Positions 1-7,766 of a DNA stretch of 64,000 nt are shown piece after piece (within the stretch, counting starts at the first letter, position 1; each line of letters starts with the position of its first letter). The stretch covers positions 124,001 to 188,000 of the forward strand of contig CAWEWH010000009.1 in assembly GCA_963812775.1 (NCBI GenBank), written 5' to 3'. The notes below the pieces were generated by a model that did no database searches, had not been told where the DNA came from, and was given only the letters and a program-made list of their open reading frames with translations. This DNA is from CAWEWH01 sp963812775. Lineage in GTDB: Bacteria > Pseudomonadota > Alphaproteobacteria > Rhizobiales > Beijerinckiaceae. The position numbers and the translations under genes were made by a program.

Positions 1-125
1 GACGGGGCGGCCTAAGCCCGAAGCGGACCCGTCCGGCGCTCTGTCGGAAGGGCAGGCCCGTCAAGCCGCCTGCGGATGCGCGAAGCAGCCGAGGGACGCA
101 AGGGAGCAAGCCACAAAACACCGTG

Positions 126-222
126 CGCGGGAGGTCTGGGCGTTTGGCCCGGCGGCTTCCTGAACTGAATACGTTCTTCTGAGCGCTCGCGCCGTTGGCG
201 CCCGCCGCTCGGACCTCCCGCG
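126..222. repeat. Long inverted repeat in leading intergenic DNA
   Basis: Two perfect 11-bp arms (CGCGGGAGGTC at 126-136 and its complement at 212-222) enclose about 75 bases. No convincing gene is seen in 1-545; open frames here lack a ribosome binding site and run through repeat sequence. The overall look is that of a dispersed intergenic element, but copy number cannot be judged from one window. Confidence 0.5.
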
Positions 223-304
223 TGGGCCCTTCCTGAATTCGGGCCGCACCACTCCCATGCTTCGGGTTCTCACGAACCGCGAAAACGGGAGGGTGTGGCC
301 GCTT

Positions 305-526
305 TCTTCCACCCTCCCCATCCGATGTCGGGCTTGCCCGACATCGGCACAACAATGGGCAAGTCGGGCAGGCCCGACTTGCCTGGGGAGGGTCGATCGC
401 AGCGAGCGAGGCGAAGCGCGATCGGGGTGGGGTGAGAAAAGCAATCTGTCTCGATGATCACCCCACCCCGGCTCGAATGCTTCGCATTCTCGCCGACCCT
501 CCCCCTCAAGGGGAGGGTGGGCGCGC
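305..526. repeat. CACCCTCCCC-type inverted repeat element
   Basis: The outer arms read CACCCTCCCC near 308 and GGGGAGGGTG near 513, and inner arms GGGGTGGGGTGA and TCACCCCACCCC face each other at about 424-435 and 460-471. Part of the outer arm contains a nested palindrome on CAAGTCGGGC/GCCCGACTTG. The same element family recurs at 956-1131. It resembles the short extragenic repeats common in Rhizobiales genomes. Confidence 0.7.
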
Positions 527-545
527 GTACTGACAAGGAAACGAG

Positions 546-986
546 ATGACCGCCGCAAATCCGTCGCTGCCGCCGCACGGCAAGCCTGTCCGCTGGCACC
601 GCAAGCCGAAGATCTCTCGCACCACGTTGGCGCCTCCCGCCGACATCGAGGAGGCCTCGCCCCTCGACATCATCAACTGGCTGTTGAAGCGCTATTGCGC
701 CGTCGTCGATGAGGAGGACGGCAAGGGCGCGGCGGCGGATCAGAAGCGCATCGACGCCACCTTGAAGGCGGCCGCCGTCTTGACCCGCGGCCTCATGCCG
801 TTCTTCCACCGGCGGCTGAAACCGTCCGACCAGGCGCCGGGGGAATATTCGCACGAGGATGCGCTCGCCGTGCTGGATGATGCCGATGATGACGACTGGG
901 ACCCGAAGACCCGCAGATTTCGCAGCCTCCACACGGCGGAGGCGGGCGCCTCTCTTCACCCTCCCCTTGAGGGGGAGGGTCGATGA
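546..986 (+). CDS. Hypothetical protein, 146 aa, C-terminus encoded by repeat DNA
   Basis: Not recognised. The ATG follows an AAGGA ribosome binding site (536-540, inside AAGGAAACGAG). The protein starts with a basic, proline-rich stretch (residues 1-25), has a probable helical middle (35-95) and an acidic run with five aspartates in a row near 114-119. The last ten or so residues (LHPPLEGEGR) are the translation of the CACCCTCCCC repeat that begins at 956, so the original stop codon was probably lost to repeat insertion, or the gene now ends in the repeat. No partner gene is adjacent. The size and the helical middle loosely recall small phage packaging proteins, but nothing else supports that. 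Confidence 0.6.
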   Translation: MTAANPSLPPHGKPVRWHRKPKISRTTLAPPADIEEASPLDIINWLLKRYCAVVDEEDGKGAAADQKRIDATLKAAAVLTRGLMPFFHRRLKPSDQAPGEYSHEDALAVLDDADDDDWDPKTRRFRSLHTAEAGASLHPPLEGEGR

Positions 987-1131
987 TCCTGAGCGAAGCG
1001 AAGGAGCATCGGGGTGGGGTGAGAAACACGGGGCTCGGGGTGAAAACACAACACGCGAGGACGAAATCACCCCACCCCGATCGCGTCTCGCTACGCTCGT
1101 CGCGATCGACCCTCCCCCTCGAGGGGAGGGT
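956..1131. repeat. Second CACCCTCCCC-type inverted repeat element
   Basis: Two about 65-bp imperfect arms (956-1022 and 1066-1131) face each other: CACCCTCCCC...GGGGTGGGGTGA and its reverse. The 5' end lies inside the 3' end of the hypothetical gene at 546-986. The remaining 1132-1210 holds pyrimidine-rich, low-information sequence with no gene. Confidence 0.75.
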
Positions 1132-1210
1132 GGCGCTGCGCGCCGCTACGGCCGGGATGACACTTCGTTTTTCCGTCCTCCGTCGTCCCCCAGCCGCCGT
1201 CGTCCGTCCC

Positions 1211-2413
1211 TCACACCGCCTCGATGGCGAGGCTCACGCCCTGGCCGACGCCGACGCAGAGTGTGGCAAGCCCGAGCTTGCCGCCGCTCGCCTTGAGCTG
1301 CCGCGTCAGCGTCAGTGCGAGGCGCGCGCCCGAGGCGCCGAGCGGATGGCCGAGCGCGATGGCGCCGCCGTTCGGGTTGACGTGCTCGGCATCGTCAGTG
1401 AGCCCGAGCCGGCGCAGCACCGCGAGCGCCTGCGCCGCAAAAGCCTCGTTGAGCTCGATGGCGTCGAAGTCGCTGACCTTGATGCCGAGCCGCTCGCACA
1501 GCTTCTGCGTGGCCGGCACCGGGCCGATGCCCATGACGCGCGGCTCGACGCCCGCCGTCGCCATGCCGAGGATCTTGCCGATCGGTTTGAGCCCATGCTT
1601 CTCGACCGCCTTGCCGGACGCGATGATGAGCGCGCAGGCGCCGTCATTGACGCCCGACGCATTGCCGGCCGTCACCGTGCCGTCGGCGCGCACGATGGGC
1701 CGCAGCTTGGCGAGCCCTTCGAGCGTCGTGTCGGCGCGCGGATGCTCGTCCTTGTCGACCTTGGTGGGGCCGGCGCGGCCGCCCGGCACCTCGACCGCCA
1801 TGATCTCGCCGGCGTGGAAGCCGTTGCCGCCGGCTTTGACGGCGCGCATCTGCGAGCGATACGCGAAGGCGTCCTGGTCGGCGCGGCTGATCTGGTGCTC
1901 GCCCGCCACGTTCTCGGCCGTCTCGGGCATGGCGTCGATGCCGTATTTGGCCTTCATCTGCGGATTGACGAAGCGCCAGCCGATGGTCGTGTCCTCGAGC
2001 TTGGCGCCACGGTCGAAGGGCTCGGTGGCTTTGCCCATCACGAAGGGCGCGCGGCTCATGCTCTCGACGCCCCCCGCAATGGCAAGCTCGATCTCGCCGG
2101 TGCGGATGGCGCGCGCCGCGGTGCCGACCGCGTCGAGCCCGGAGGCGCAGAGGCGATTGATGGTGCAGGCCGGCACCGAGGGCGGCAGGCCGGCGAGCAG
2201 GGCGGCCATGCGGCCGACATTGCGGTTGTCCTCGCCGGCCTGGTTGACGTTGCCGTAGAACACCTCGTCGATGTGCTCAGGCAGGCCCGGATGGCGGCTC
2301 ATCAATTCCTTGATCGGCGCGACCGCGAGATCATCGGCCCGCACCTTGGCGAGCGCCCCGGCGTAGCGGCCGATCGGTGTGCGGACTCCGTCGCAGATAT
2401 AGACCTCGGCCAT
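1211..2413 (-). CDS. pcaF: 3-oxoadipyl-CoA thiolase / acetyl-CoA acyltransferase family
   Basis: A 400-aa full-length thiolase. It would cleave 3-oxoadipyl-CoA to succinyl-CoA and acetyl-CoA, the last step of the beta-ketoadipate pathway, in the cytoplasm. The acyl-accepting cysteine is C89 in NRLCASG; H356 in GHPLGASG and C386 in LCVGVGQG complete the triad, and NEAFAAQA is present. The N-terminus (ICDGVRTPIGRYAGAL) and the segment ANQAGEDNRN-like plus DTTIGWRFVNP are typical of the PcaF subgroup rather than of PhaA. No other pca gene lies in the window, so it is an orphan here. Assignment to thiolase is certain; PcaF versus another degradative thiolase is likely but not proven. Confidence 0.85.
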   Translation of the reverse strand: MAEVYICDGVRTPIGRYAGALAKVRADDLAVAPIKELMSRHPGLPEHIDEVFYGNVNQAGEDNRNVGRMAALLAGLPPSVPACTINRLCASGLDAVGTAARAIRTGEIELAIAGGVESMSRAPFVMGKATEPFDRGAKLEDTTIGWRFVNPQMKAKYGIDAMPETAENVAGEHQISRADQDAFAYRSQMRAVKAGGNGFHAGEIMAVEVPGGRAGPTKVDKDEHPRADTTLEGLAKLRPIVRADGTVTAGNASGVNDGACALIIASGKAVEKHGLKPIGKILGMATAGVEPRVMGIGPVPATQKLCERLGIKVSDFDAIELNEAFAAQALAVLRRLGLTDDAEHVNPNGGAIALGHPLGASGARLALTLTRQLKASGGKLGLATLCVGVGQGVSLAIEAV

Positions 2414-2507
2414 GGCGCACTCCTCTTGCCTTCGAAAGGGTCGTTTCCAGGCGCGCAGCTAGAACCGGCCGCGGTCGCGGGTCAAGGCGTGACACGGGCT
2501 CTCGCCT

Positions 2508-2650
2508 GTCATCCCGGCCGAGCGAGCCCTTGCGAGCGAGAGCCGGGATCCATGCCATGCGGGAGCATTCGCATCGGCGTGCACTTCGTCTATGTCACGG
2601 AATGGGTCCCGGCTCTCCGCGATGCTGCGCATCGCTCCGGCCGGGATGAC
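2508..2650. repeat. GTCATCCCGGCCG inverted repeat
   Basis: Outer arms GTCATCCCGGCCG (2508-2520) and CGGCCGGGATGAC (2638-2650) are perfect complements; inner arms around GAGCCGGGATCCAT and ATGGGTCCCGGCTC also pair. It fills the gap between the thiolase gene (start 2413) and the next gene (start 2702). Confidence 0.7.
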
Positions 2651-2701
2651 GCCATCGACGCCCGCCGCTCTTCACGCGCCCTTCCCAACCCCGGAGCTCC
2701 C

Positions 2702-3136
2702 ATGACCGCCCTCACCCTCGAAGCCGCCGAGCGCATCGTCAAGACCGCGCTGAAGACGGCGCGCGACAAGAAGTTCCTGCCGCTCGGCGTCGCCGTGCTC
2801 GATGCGCGCGGCGCGCTCAAGGCCTTCGCGGCGGAGGACGGCACCAGCCTCAAGCGCGCCGAGATCGCCATCGGCAAGGCGCACGGCGCGGTGGCCTTCG
2901 GGCTCGGCTCCCGGGCGCTCGCGGCGCGCGCCACGGCGGCCCCGCATTTCATCGCCGCCGCCACCCACGCGGTGGGCGGCCTGCTCGTGCCGGTGCCGGG
3001 CGGCGTGCTGATCAAGGGCGAGGCCGGCGAGGTGCTCGGCGCCGTCGGCGTGTCGGGCGACAATTCCGACAACGACGAGATCGCCGCACTGGCCGGCATC
3101 GCGGCCGCCGGCTTCAAGGCGGACACCGGCGCATGA
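2702..3136 (+). CDS. GlcG/HbpS family protein (DUF336)
   Basis: A 144-aa protein of the GlcG/HbpS-like fold: an N-terminal helix (TLEAAERIVKTALKTAR), the ‘PLGVAVLDARG’ strand, an ‘AIGKAHGAVAFGLGSRAL’ helix and the ‘VPVPGGVLIKG...LGAVGVSGD’ core. Relatives bind heme or cobalamin-like ligands or are of unknown role; no function can be assigned. The start is the ATG right after a TCCC spacer; a longer upstream open frame runs through repeat DNA and is not credible. The stop codon TGA (3134-3136) lies inside the palindromic repeat that begins at 3131. Confidence 0.8.
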   Translation: MTALTLEAAERIVKTALKTARDKKFLPLGVAVLDARGALKAFAAEDGTSLKRAEIAIGKAHGAVAFGLGSRALAARATAAPHFIAAATHAVGGLLVPVPGGVLIKGEAGEVLGAVGVSGDNSDNDEIAALAGIAAAGFKADTGA

Positions 3137-3174
3137 TCCCGAAAAGTGTGCGCGGTTTTCGGACAAGATCATGC
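3131..3174. repeat. GCATGATCCCGAAAAG palindrome, full copy plus half copy
   Basis: A 44-bp imperfect palindrome starting GCATGATCCCGAAAAGTG and ending GACAAGATCATGC. A half copy, GCATGATCCCGAAAAG, follows at 3192-3207 just before the next gene. Related copies lie at 31165, 31228, 32069 and, as a half site, about 52967. Confidence 0.85.
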
Positions 3175-3216
3175 GCCACCTAAGACTCTTCGCATGATCC
3201 CGAAAAGGAGATCGTC

Positions 3217-3681
3217 ATGAGCCGACCGCCCTTCCCGCCCTTCACGGCCGAGACCGCCGCCCAAAAGGCGCGCCTGGCCGAGGATGCCTGGAACTCGCGC
3301 GATCCGGCGCGGGTGGCGCTCGCCTATACGCCGGACAGCCGCTGGCGCAACCGCGCCGAGATGTTCGCGGGCCGACCCGCCATCGAGGCGTTCCTCACGC
3401 GCAAATGGGCGCGCGAGCTCGACTATCGCCTCATCAAGGAGGTGTGGGCCTTCCGCGACAACCGCATTGCCGTGCGCTTCGCCTATGAATGGCACGACGA
3501 CAGCGGCTCGTGGTTCCGCAGCTACGGCAACGAGAACTGGGAGTTCGACGCCGAGGGCCTGATGCGCACGCGCATCGCCAGCATCAACGATCTGCCGATC
3601 AAGGAGAGCGAGCGCAAATATCACTGGCCGCTCGGCCGACGGCCCGACGATCATCCCTCGCTGAGCGATCTCGGATTGTAG
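3217..3681 (+). CDS. DUF1348 (SnoaL/NTF2-like) family protein
   Basis: A 154-aa protein of the nuclear transport factor 2-like fold. Recognisable family segments are ‘AEDAWNSRDP’, ‘YTPDSRWRNR’, ‘FLTRKWARELDYRLIKE’, ‘RFAYEWHDDSG’ and ‘RSYGNENWEFD’; length matches the family. Members are small cytoplasmic proteins with no agreed reaction. The start is fixed by AAGGAG at 3204-3209, seven bases before the ATG. This ribosome binding site grows directly out of the half-copy palindrome upstream. It is a single gene, converging on the minus-strand gene at 3691. Confidence 0.85.
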   Translation: MSRPPFPPFTAETAAQKARLAEDAWNSRDPARVALAYTPDSRWRNRAEMFAGRPAIEAFLTRKWARELDYRLIKEVWAFRDNRIAVRFAYEWHDDSGSWFRSYGNENWEFDAEGLMRTRIASINDLPIKESERKYHWPLGRRPDDHPSLSDLGL

Positions 3682-3690
3682 GTCGTGGGA

Positions 3691-4263
3691 TCACGCCCGC
3701 GGCGCAAAGTCGGGGTCGCCTTCGAGCCCCTCGTCGAGCTGCACGCCGAGGCTGTTGAGGATCATGCTCACCTGCATGTATTGCGTGGCGGTGAACACCA
3801 CATCCATGCGCTGCTGCTCGTTGAGGAAAGCGCTCAGCTGAGCCCAGGTGGCGGGGCTGATGAACTGATCCTTGTGCAATTCGTCCGCCGCCCTGATGAG
3901 CGCGCGGTCGTTGGCGCTCCAGCCCGGCGCCTCGGCACCGCGTTTCAGCCGCGCGATCTCCTCGTCGCTGAGGCCGGCGCGCTTGCCGATGCGCACGTGC
4001 TGCGCCCACTCGTAGCCGGAGCGGCACAGATAGCCGATGCGCAGGATGACGATCTCGCGCTCCCGCTTCGGCAGCGTCGAGCCGGTGAGCACGTAGTTGG
4101 CCCAGGTCGTGAAGGCGCGAGCGGCGGCGGGATGCCTGGCCAGCGTCCAGAGGACTTTGACGGGCGGCCGGCCCGGCCGCATGCTCGGCTCCAGGATGGC
4201 GCGCTGTTCAGCCGTCAATTCGTTCTGCGTGAGGGGCGTGACGCGGGGCTCGGCGAGGCGCAT
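3691..4263 (-). CDS. Carboxymuconolactone decarboxylase (AhpD-like) family protein
   Basis: 190 aa, with the alpha-helical AhpD/CMD fold: ‘LTAEQRAILEP’, ‘ARHPAAARAFTTWANYVL’, ‘LPKREREIVILRIGYLCRSGYEWAQH’ split over residues 60-90, and ‘AGLSDEEIARLKRG’. The core motif has one cysteine and a histidine eight residues on (C-x8-H) rather than the CxxC of AhpD, as in the decarboxylase-like branch. The ATG start MRLAEPRVTPL is typical for the subfamily. It overlaps the last 49 bases of cysN/C in another frame, so it may be translationally coupled to the sulfur operon or cysN/C may be overlong. The substrate is unknown. Confidence 0.75.
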   Translation of the reverse strand: MRLAEPRVTPLTQNELTAEQRAILEPSMRPGRPPVKVLWTLARHPAAARAFTTWANYVLTGSTLPKREREIVILRIGYLCRSGYEWAQHVRIGKRAGLSDEEIARLKRGAEAPGWSANDRALIRAADELHKDQFISPATWAQLSAFLNEQQRMDVVFTATQYMQVSMILNSLGVQLDEGLEGDPDFAPRA

Positions 4264-6278
4264 GGGGGAACTCCGGCGGATTTGCGCGAGCACCGTGCCG
4301 TGCCGCCGGAGCATTGGCAACCCGCCCTGCTGACTACAGCGCTGCCGAATCTTCCGAACGTCTCGCGGCCGCCGCGGATCAGCGTCTCGGCGAGGTTCAC
4401 CACGCGGACAGCGAGCGCCTCGGCACTCTCCTCGCCGGCCTTCAGCACGAGCTCCGGCGATGCCGGCGCCTCGTAGTCCTGGCCGATGCCGGTGAAGTCG
4501 GCGATGCCGCCCTGCCGCGCCCGCGCGTACAGCCCTTTGGGATCGCGCTCGGCGCACACCCCGACCGGCGTGTCGACGAACACCTCGACGAACTCGCCGG
4601 GCGCGAAGCGGCCGCGCAGCTTGTCGCGGTCCTCGCGGAACGGCGACACGAAGGCGGCGATCACGACGAGCCCGGTGTCGGCCATCAGCTTGGCCACCTC
4701 GCCGGCGCGGCGGATGTTTTCCGCGCGGCTCGCCGCGTCGAAGCCGAGGTCGAGATTGAGGCCTTGCCGCAAGCTGTCGCCGTCGAGCAGCGCCGTATGG
4801 CGGCCGAGCGCATGCAATTTACGCTCGACGAGGTTGGCGATGGTCGACTTCCCCGAGCCCGGCAGACCGGTGAACCACAAGACCAGCGGCTTCTGGTGCT
4901 TCAAAGCCGCGCGCGCCGCCCGGTCGATGTTGAAGCCGTGGACGTGCACGTTGCGCGCCCCGAGCGGCTCGATCACCATGCCGGCCGCCACCGTCGCGTT
5001 GCTGAAGCGGTCGATGAGGATGAAGCCGCCGGTGTCGTGGTTCTGGGCGTAAGGGTCGAGCGCGATAGGCGCGCTGGCCTCGATCTCGACGACACCGATG
5101 CCGTTGAGCGCCAGCCTCTCGACCGTCTCCTCGGCGAGCGTGTCGACGGCGACGCCGTGCTTCAGCGCGGTGACCGCGACGGGTACGGTGCGGCTGCCGA
5201 TCTTCATCATGAGCGTGCGGCCGGACGCGAGCGGCTCTTGCGCCATCCACACGAGCCGCGCCGAGAAGCGCGTCGTCACCGCCGGCCGCGCCTTGGGATG
5301 CGCCAGGACCTCGCCGCGCGGCACGTCGAGGGCGTCGGCCAACACCAATGTCACGGCATCGCCGGTCTCGGCGCCGGCGCGATCGCCGTCGAACGTGACG
5401 ATGCGCTTGACGCGGCTCGCGTGCCCGGAGGACGCCACCACCACCTCGTCGCCGACCACGACGCGGCCGCTGGCGACGGTGCCGGCGAGGCCGCGGAAAT
5501 CGTGGTTGCGCCGGTTGACATATTGCACGGGGAACCGGAACGGCAGCGCGGCGGGCTCCGCCGCGACGGCGGCGGCTTCCAGATGCGCGAGCAGCGTCCG
5601 CCCCCGATACCACGGGGTCGAGGCGCTGGCTTCCGTCACGTTGTCGCCGAAGCGCGCCGACAACGGAATGGCCACGACGGAGCGGAAGTCGAGCCGCGCC
5701 GCGAAGGCGTCGAACGCAGCGCTGATCTCCTCGAAGCGGCGCTTGTCGAAGCCGACGAGGTCGATCTTGTTGACGGCGAGCACCACGTGGCGGATGCCAA
5801 GCAGCGACACGATGGCGGCATGCCGCTTGGTCTGCGCCATCAGCCCCTTGCGCGCATCGACAAGCAGGACGGCGAGCTCGGCATTGGAGGCGCCGGTCGC
5901 CATGTTGCGCGTGTACTGCTCGTGACCCGGCGTGTCGGCCACGATGAACGAGCGCCGCGGCGTGGCGAAGAAGCGGTAGGCCACGTCGATGGTGATGCCC
6001 TGCTCTCGCTCCGCCTCGAGCCCGTCGACCAGCAGCGCGAAATCGATGTCGCCGCCGGTCGTGCCGTGGCGACGGGAATCCTTCTCGAGCGCCGCGAGCT
6101 GATCGTCGAACAGCGCCTTGGTGTCGTGCAGCAGCCGACCGATCAGCGTCGATTTGCCGTCGTCGACGGAGCCGCAGGTGAGGAAGCGCAGCAGGCCGCG
6201 CGGCGTCGATTCCGTCAGAGCTTCGCGCACGGGCTGCGGGGGGCCGGTGGGCGGCATGAGCTTGGCGAGGGCATTCAT
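4215..6278 (-). CDS. cysN/C: Bifunctional sulfate adenylyltransferase subunit 1 / adenylylsulfate kinase
   Basis: 687 aa. Residues about 30-440 form the GTPase subunit of ATP sulfurylase: Walker A GSVDDGKST (36-44), the switch motif DTPGHEQYTRNM (about 115-126) and NKID, followed by EF-Tu-like beta barrels. Residues about 460-640 are an APS kinase with a second Walker A GLPGSGKST and LDGDSLRQGLN. With CysD it makes APS from sulfate and ATP; the kinase domain then makes PAPS. The ATG overlaps the cysD stop as TGATG, showing coupling. The last about 45 residues, after ETLIRGG, are low-similarity, cysteine/arginine/serine-rich and run 49 bases into the next gene. A late frameshift or a lost stop codon is possible; another frame has a stop 15-20 codons after the conserved part. 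Confidence 0.93.
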   Translation of the reverse strand: MNALAKLMPPTGPPQPVREALTESTPRGLLRFLTCGSVDDGKSTLIGRLLHDTKALFDDQLAALEKDSRRHGTTGGDIDFALLVDGLEAEREQGITIDVAYRFFATPRRSFIVADTPGHEQYTRNMATGASNAELAVLLVDARKGLMAQTKRHAAIVSLLGIRHVVLAVNKIDLVGFDKRRFEEISAAFDAFAARLDFRSVVAIPLSARFGDNVTEASASTPWYRGRTLLAHLEAAAVAAEPAALPFRFPVQYVNRRNHDFRGLAGTVASGRVVVGDEVVVASSGHASRVKRIVTFDGDRAGAETGDAVTLVLADALDVPRGEVLAHPKARPAVTTRFSARLVWMAQEPLASGRTLMMKIGSRTVPVAVTALKHGVAVDTLAEETVERLALNGIGVVEIEASAPIALDPYAQNHDTGGFILIDRFSNATVAAGMVIEPLGARNVHVHGFNIDRAARAALKHQKPLVLWFTGLPGSGKSTIANLVERKLHALGRHTALLDGDSLRQGLNLDLGFDAASRAENIRRAGEVAKLMADTGLVVIAAFVSPFREDRDKLRGRFAPGEFVEVFVDTPVGVCAERDPKGLYARARQGGIADFTGIGQDYEAPASPELVLKAGEESAEALAVRVVNLAETLIRGGRETFGRFGSAVVSRAGCQCSGGTARCSRKSAGVPPCASPSPASRPSRRTN

Positions 6279-7240
6279 CAGAAATAGCCCTCGCGCTTCT
6301 TGCGTTCCATGGACGCCGTCTCGTCGTGGTCGATGACGCGGCCCTGCCGTTCCGAGGCGCGGGAGGTGAGGAGCTCGTGCACGATATCGTCGATGCTGGC
6401 GGCCTCGGACAAGATGGCGCCGGTGAGCGGATAGCAGCCGAGCGTCCTGAAGCGCACCCGCCGGCGCCGCGGCGCCTCACCGGGCATGAGCGGCAGGCGC
6501 CCATCATCCACCATGATCAGCGCGCCGTCGCGCTCGACCACCGGCCGCTCGGCCGCGAGGTAGAGCGGCACCACCGGGATGCCCTCGGCCGCGATGTACT
6601 GCCACACGTCGAGCTCGGTCCAGTTGGAGAGGGGGAAGACGCGCATGGATTCGCCGGCGCCAACGCGCGTGTTGTAGAGGCGCCAGAGCTCGGGCCGCTG
6701 GTTGCGCGGGTTCCAGGCATGCTGCGCCGTGCGGTGCGAGAAGACGCGCTCCTTGGCGCGACTCTTCTCCTCGTCGCGGCGCGCCCCGCCGATGGCGGCG
6801 TCGAAGCCCCACTTCTCCAGCGCCTGCTTGAGCGCCTCCGTCTTCATGACCTGCGTGTGGACAGCCGAGCCGGAGCGGAACGGATCGATGCCGCGCGCCA
6901 GGCCGTCGGCATTGACATGCACCAGGAGTTCCCAGTCCAGCGTCTGCGCCGTCGCGTCCCGGAAGGCGATCATCTCGCGGAACTTCCATGTCGTGTCGAC
7001 ATGCAGCAGCGGGAACGGCGGCTTGCCGGGAAAGAACGCCTTCCTGGCGATATGCAGCAGAACCGACGAGTCCTTGCCGATGGAATAGAGCATCGCCGGC
7101 TTCGCGAACTCCGCCGCAACCTCGCGCATGATGAAGATGGCTTCTGCCTCGAGCCGCTTGAGATGCGGCGACAGGACGGCGCGCGGCGCGGCGGCGTCGG
7201 GAGCGCCATCGAGGCGGAGAATGCTGGTGGCGGCGTCCAT
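6278..7240 (-). CDS. cysD: Sulfate adenylyltransferase subunit 2
   Basis: 320 aa, an ATP pyrophosphatase-fold subunit that forms APS together with CysN. The PP-loop SIGKDSSVLL is at residues 53-62, followed by LLHVDTTWKFREMI, ‘GARRDEEKSRAKER’ and the C-terminal KKREGYF typical of CysD. The ATG at 7240 (MDAATSILRL) is preferred over an upstream in-frame ATG at 7354 because the upstream part overlaps the preceding gene and is unlike the family. It lies four bases after the DUF934 gene and overlaps cysN/C by one base. Confidence 0.94.
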   Translation of the reverse strand: MDAATSILRLDGAPDAAAPRAVLSPHLKRLEAEAIFIMREVAAEFAKPAMLYSIGKDSSVLLHIARKAFFPGKPPFPLLHVDTTWKFREMIAFRDATAQTLDWELLVHVNADGLARGIDPFRSGSAVHTQVMKTEALKQALEKWGFDAAIGGARRDEEKSRAKERVFSHRTAQHAWNPRNQRPELWRLYNTRVGAGESMRVFPLSNWTELDVWQYIAAEGIPVVPLYLAAERPVVERDGALIMVDDGRLPLMPGEAPRRRRVRFRTLGCYPLTGAILSEAASIDDIVHELLTSRASERQGRVIDHDETASMERKKREGYF

Positions 7241-7244
7241 GGCG

Positions 7245-7766
7245 TCAGCCCACCGGCGTCGCGCGCAGCCACGGCCGGGTGCCGTCGGGAACGGTCTCGC
7301 GGCCCTCGAGCCCTGCCGGTTGATAGTGGATATCGACGGTCTTGATAGTGCCACCGACGAGCGCTTTCAGCGTGCCTTCGTGTTCGATCTCGAAAGAACT
7401 GAAGCCACAGCGGTGCATGAATTCGATCTGGTCGCGGAGCACATTGCCGACAGCCCTGAGCTCGCCCTTAAAGCCGTGGTTCTCGCGCAGGATGCGCGCC
7501 ACCGAATAGGCGCGGCCATCGGTATATTTGGGGAAGCTCAACGCGATCAGCGCAAAGCGCGCGATGTCAGTGTCGTTCAGGCCGGCGAGGCCCTCGCCTG
7601 CTTCGATCAGCAGGCCGAGCGGCGCATTGCGGCCGACGAGCGCATCGCGCTCGGCAAGGTAGCGGGCCTTGCCGACGATAGCCGGCTCATCGGCCGGCAA
7701 TGCCTCGTCTTCGCGAATCATGCGCCACGGATCGTCGACTACGGTCGTGCCCCTGACAAGCGCCAT
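7245..7766 (-). CDS. DUF934 family protein of the sulfite reduction cluster
   Basis: 173 aa. The family is nearly always found beside cysI/cysH in proteobacteria and is thought to have an accessory part in sulfite reduction, but no reaction is established. Family features visible are ‘RNAPLGLLIEAGEGLAGL’, ‘RFALIALSFPKYTDGRAYS’ and ‘GELRAVGNVLRDQIEFMHRCGFSSFE’. The ATG (7766-7764) overlaps the cysH stop by one base. An upstream in-frame start is rejected because it lies inside cysH. Confidence 0.85.
   Translation of the reverse strand: MALVRGTTVVDDPWRMIREDEALPADEPAIVGKARYLAERDALVGRNAPLGLLIEAGEGLAGLNDTDIARFALIALSFPKYTDGRAYSVARILRENHGFKGELRAVGNVLRDQIEFMHRCGFSSFEIEHEGTLKALVGGTIKTVDIHYQPAGLEGRETVPDGTRPWLRATPVG

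Noticed and set aside
1..545. Protein-coding gene in the leading region (165-codon minus-strand frame at 61-558)
   Set aside because: The frame runs through two repeat elements, has no ribosome binding site and its translation is low-complexity.
546..986. Small terminase subunit or other phage gene
   Set aside because: Only size and a helical middle agree; there is no large terminase, portal or other phage gene nearby.
1211..2413. PhaA (acetoacetyl-CoA thiolase)
   Set aside because: The DTTIGWRFVNP and NQAGEDNRN segments fit the 3-oxoadipyl-CoA thiolase branch better, and no phaB or phaC is adjacent.
4314..6287. 657-codon open frame on the plus strand opposite cysN/C
   Set aside because: It is the antisense shadow of a conserved gene in high-GC DNA; composition is arginine/histidine/glutamate-rich and no start signal or family motif is present. 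The same applies to the long frames opposite cysI (8289-10448), cysT/cysP (12742-14919) and pcaF (983-3136).
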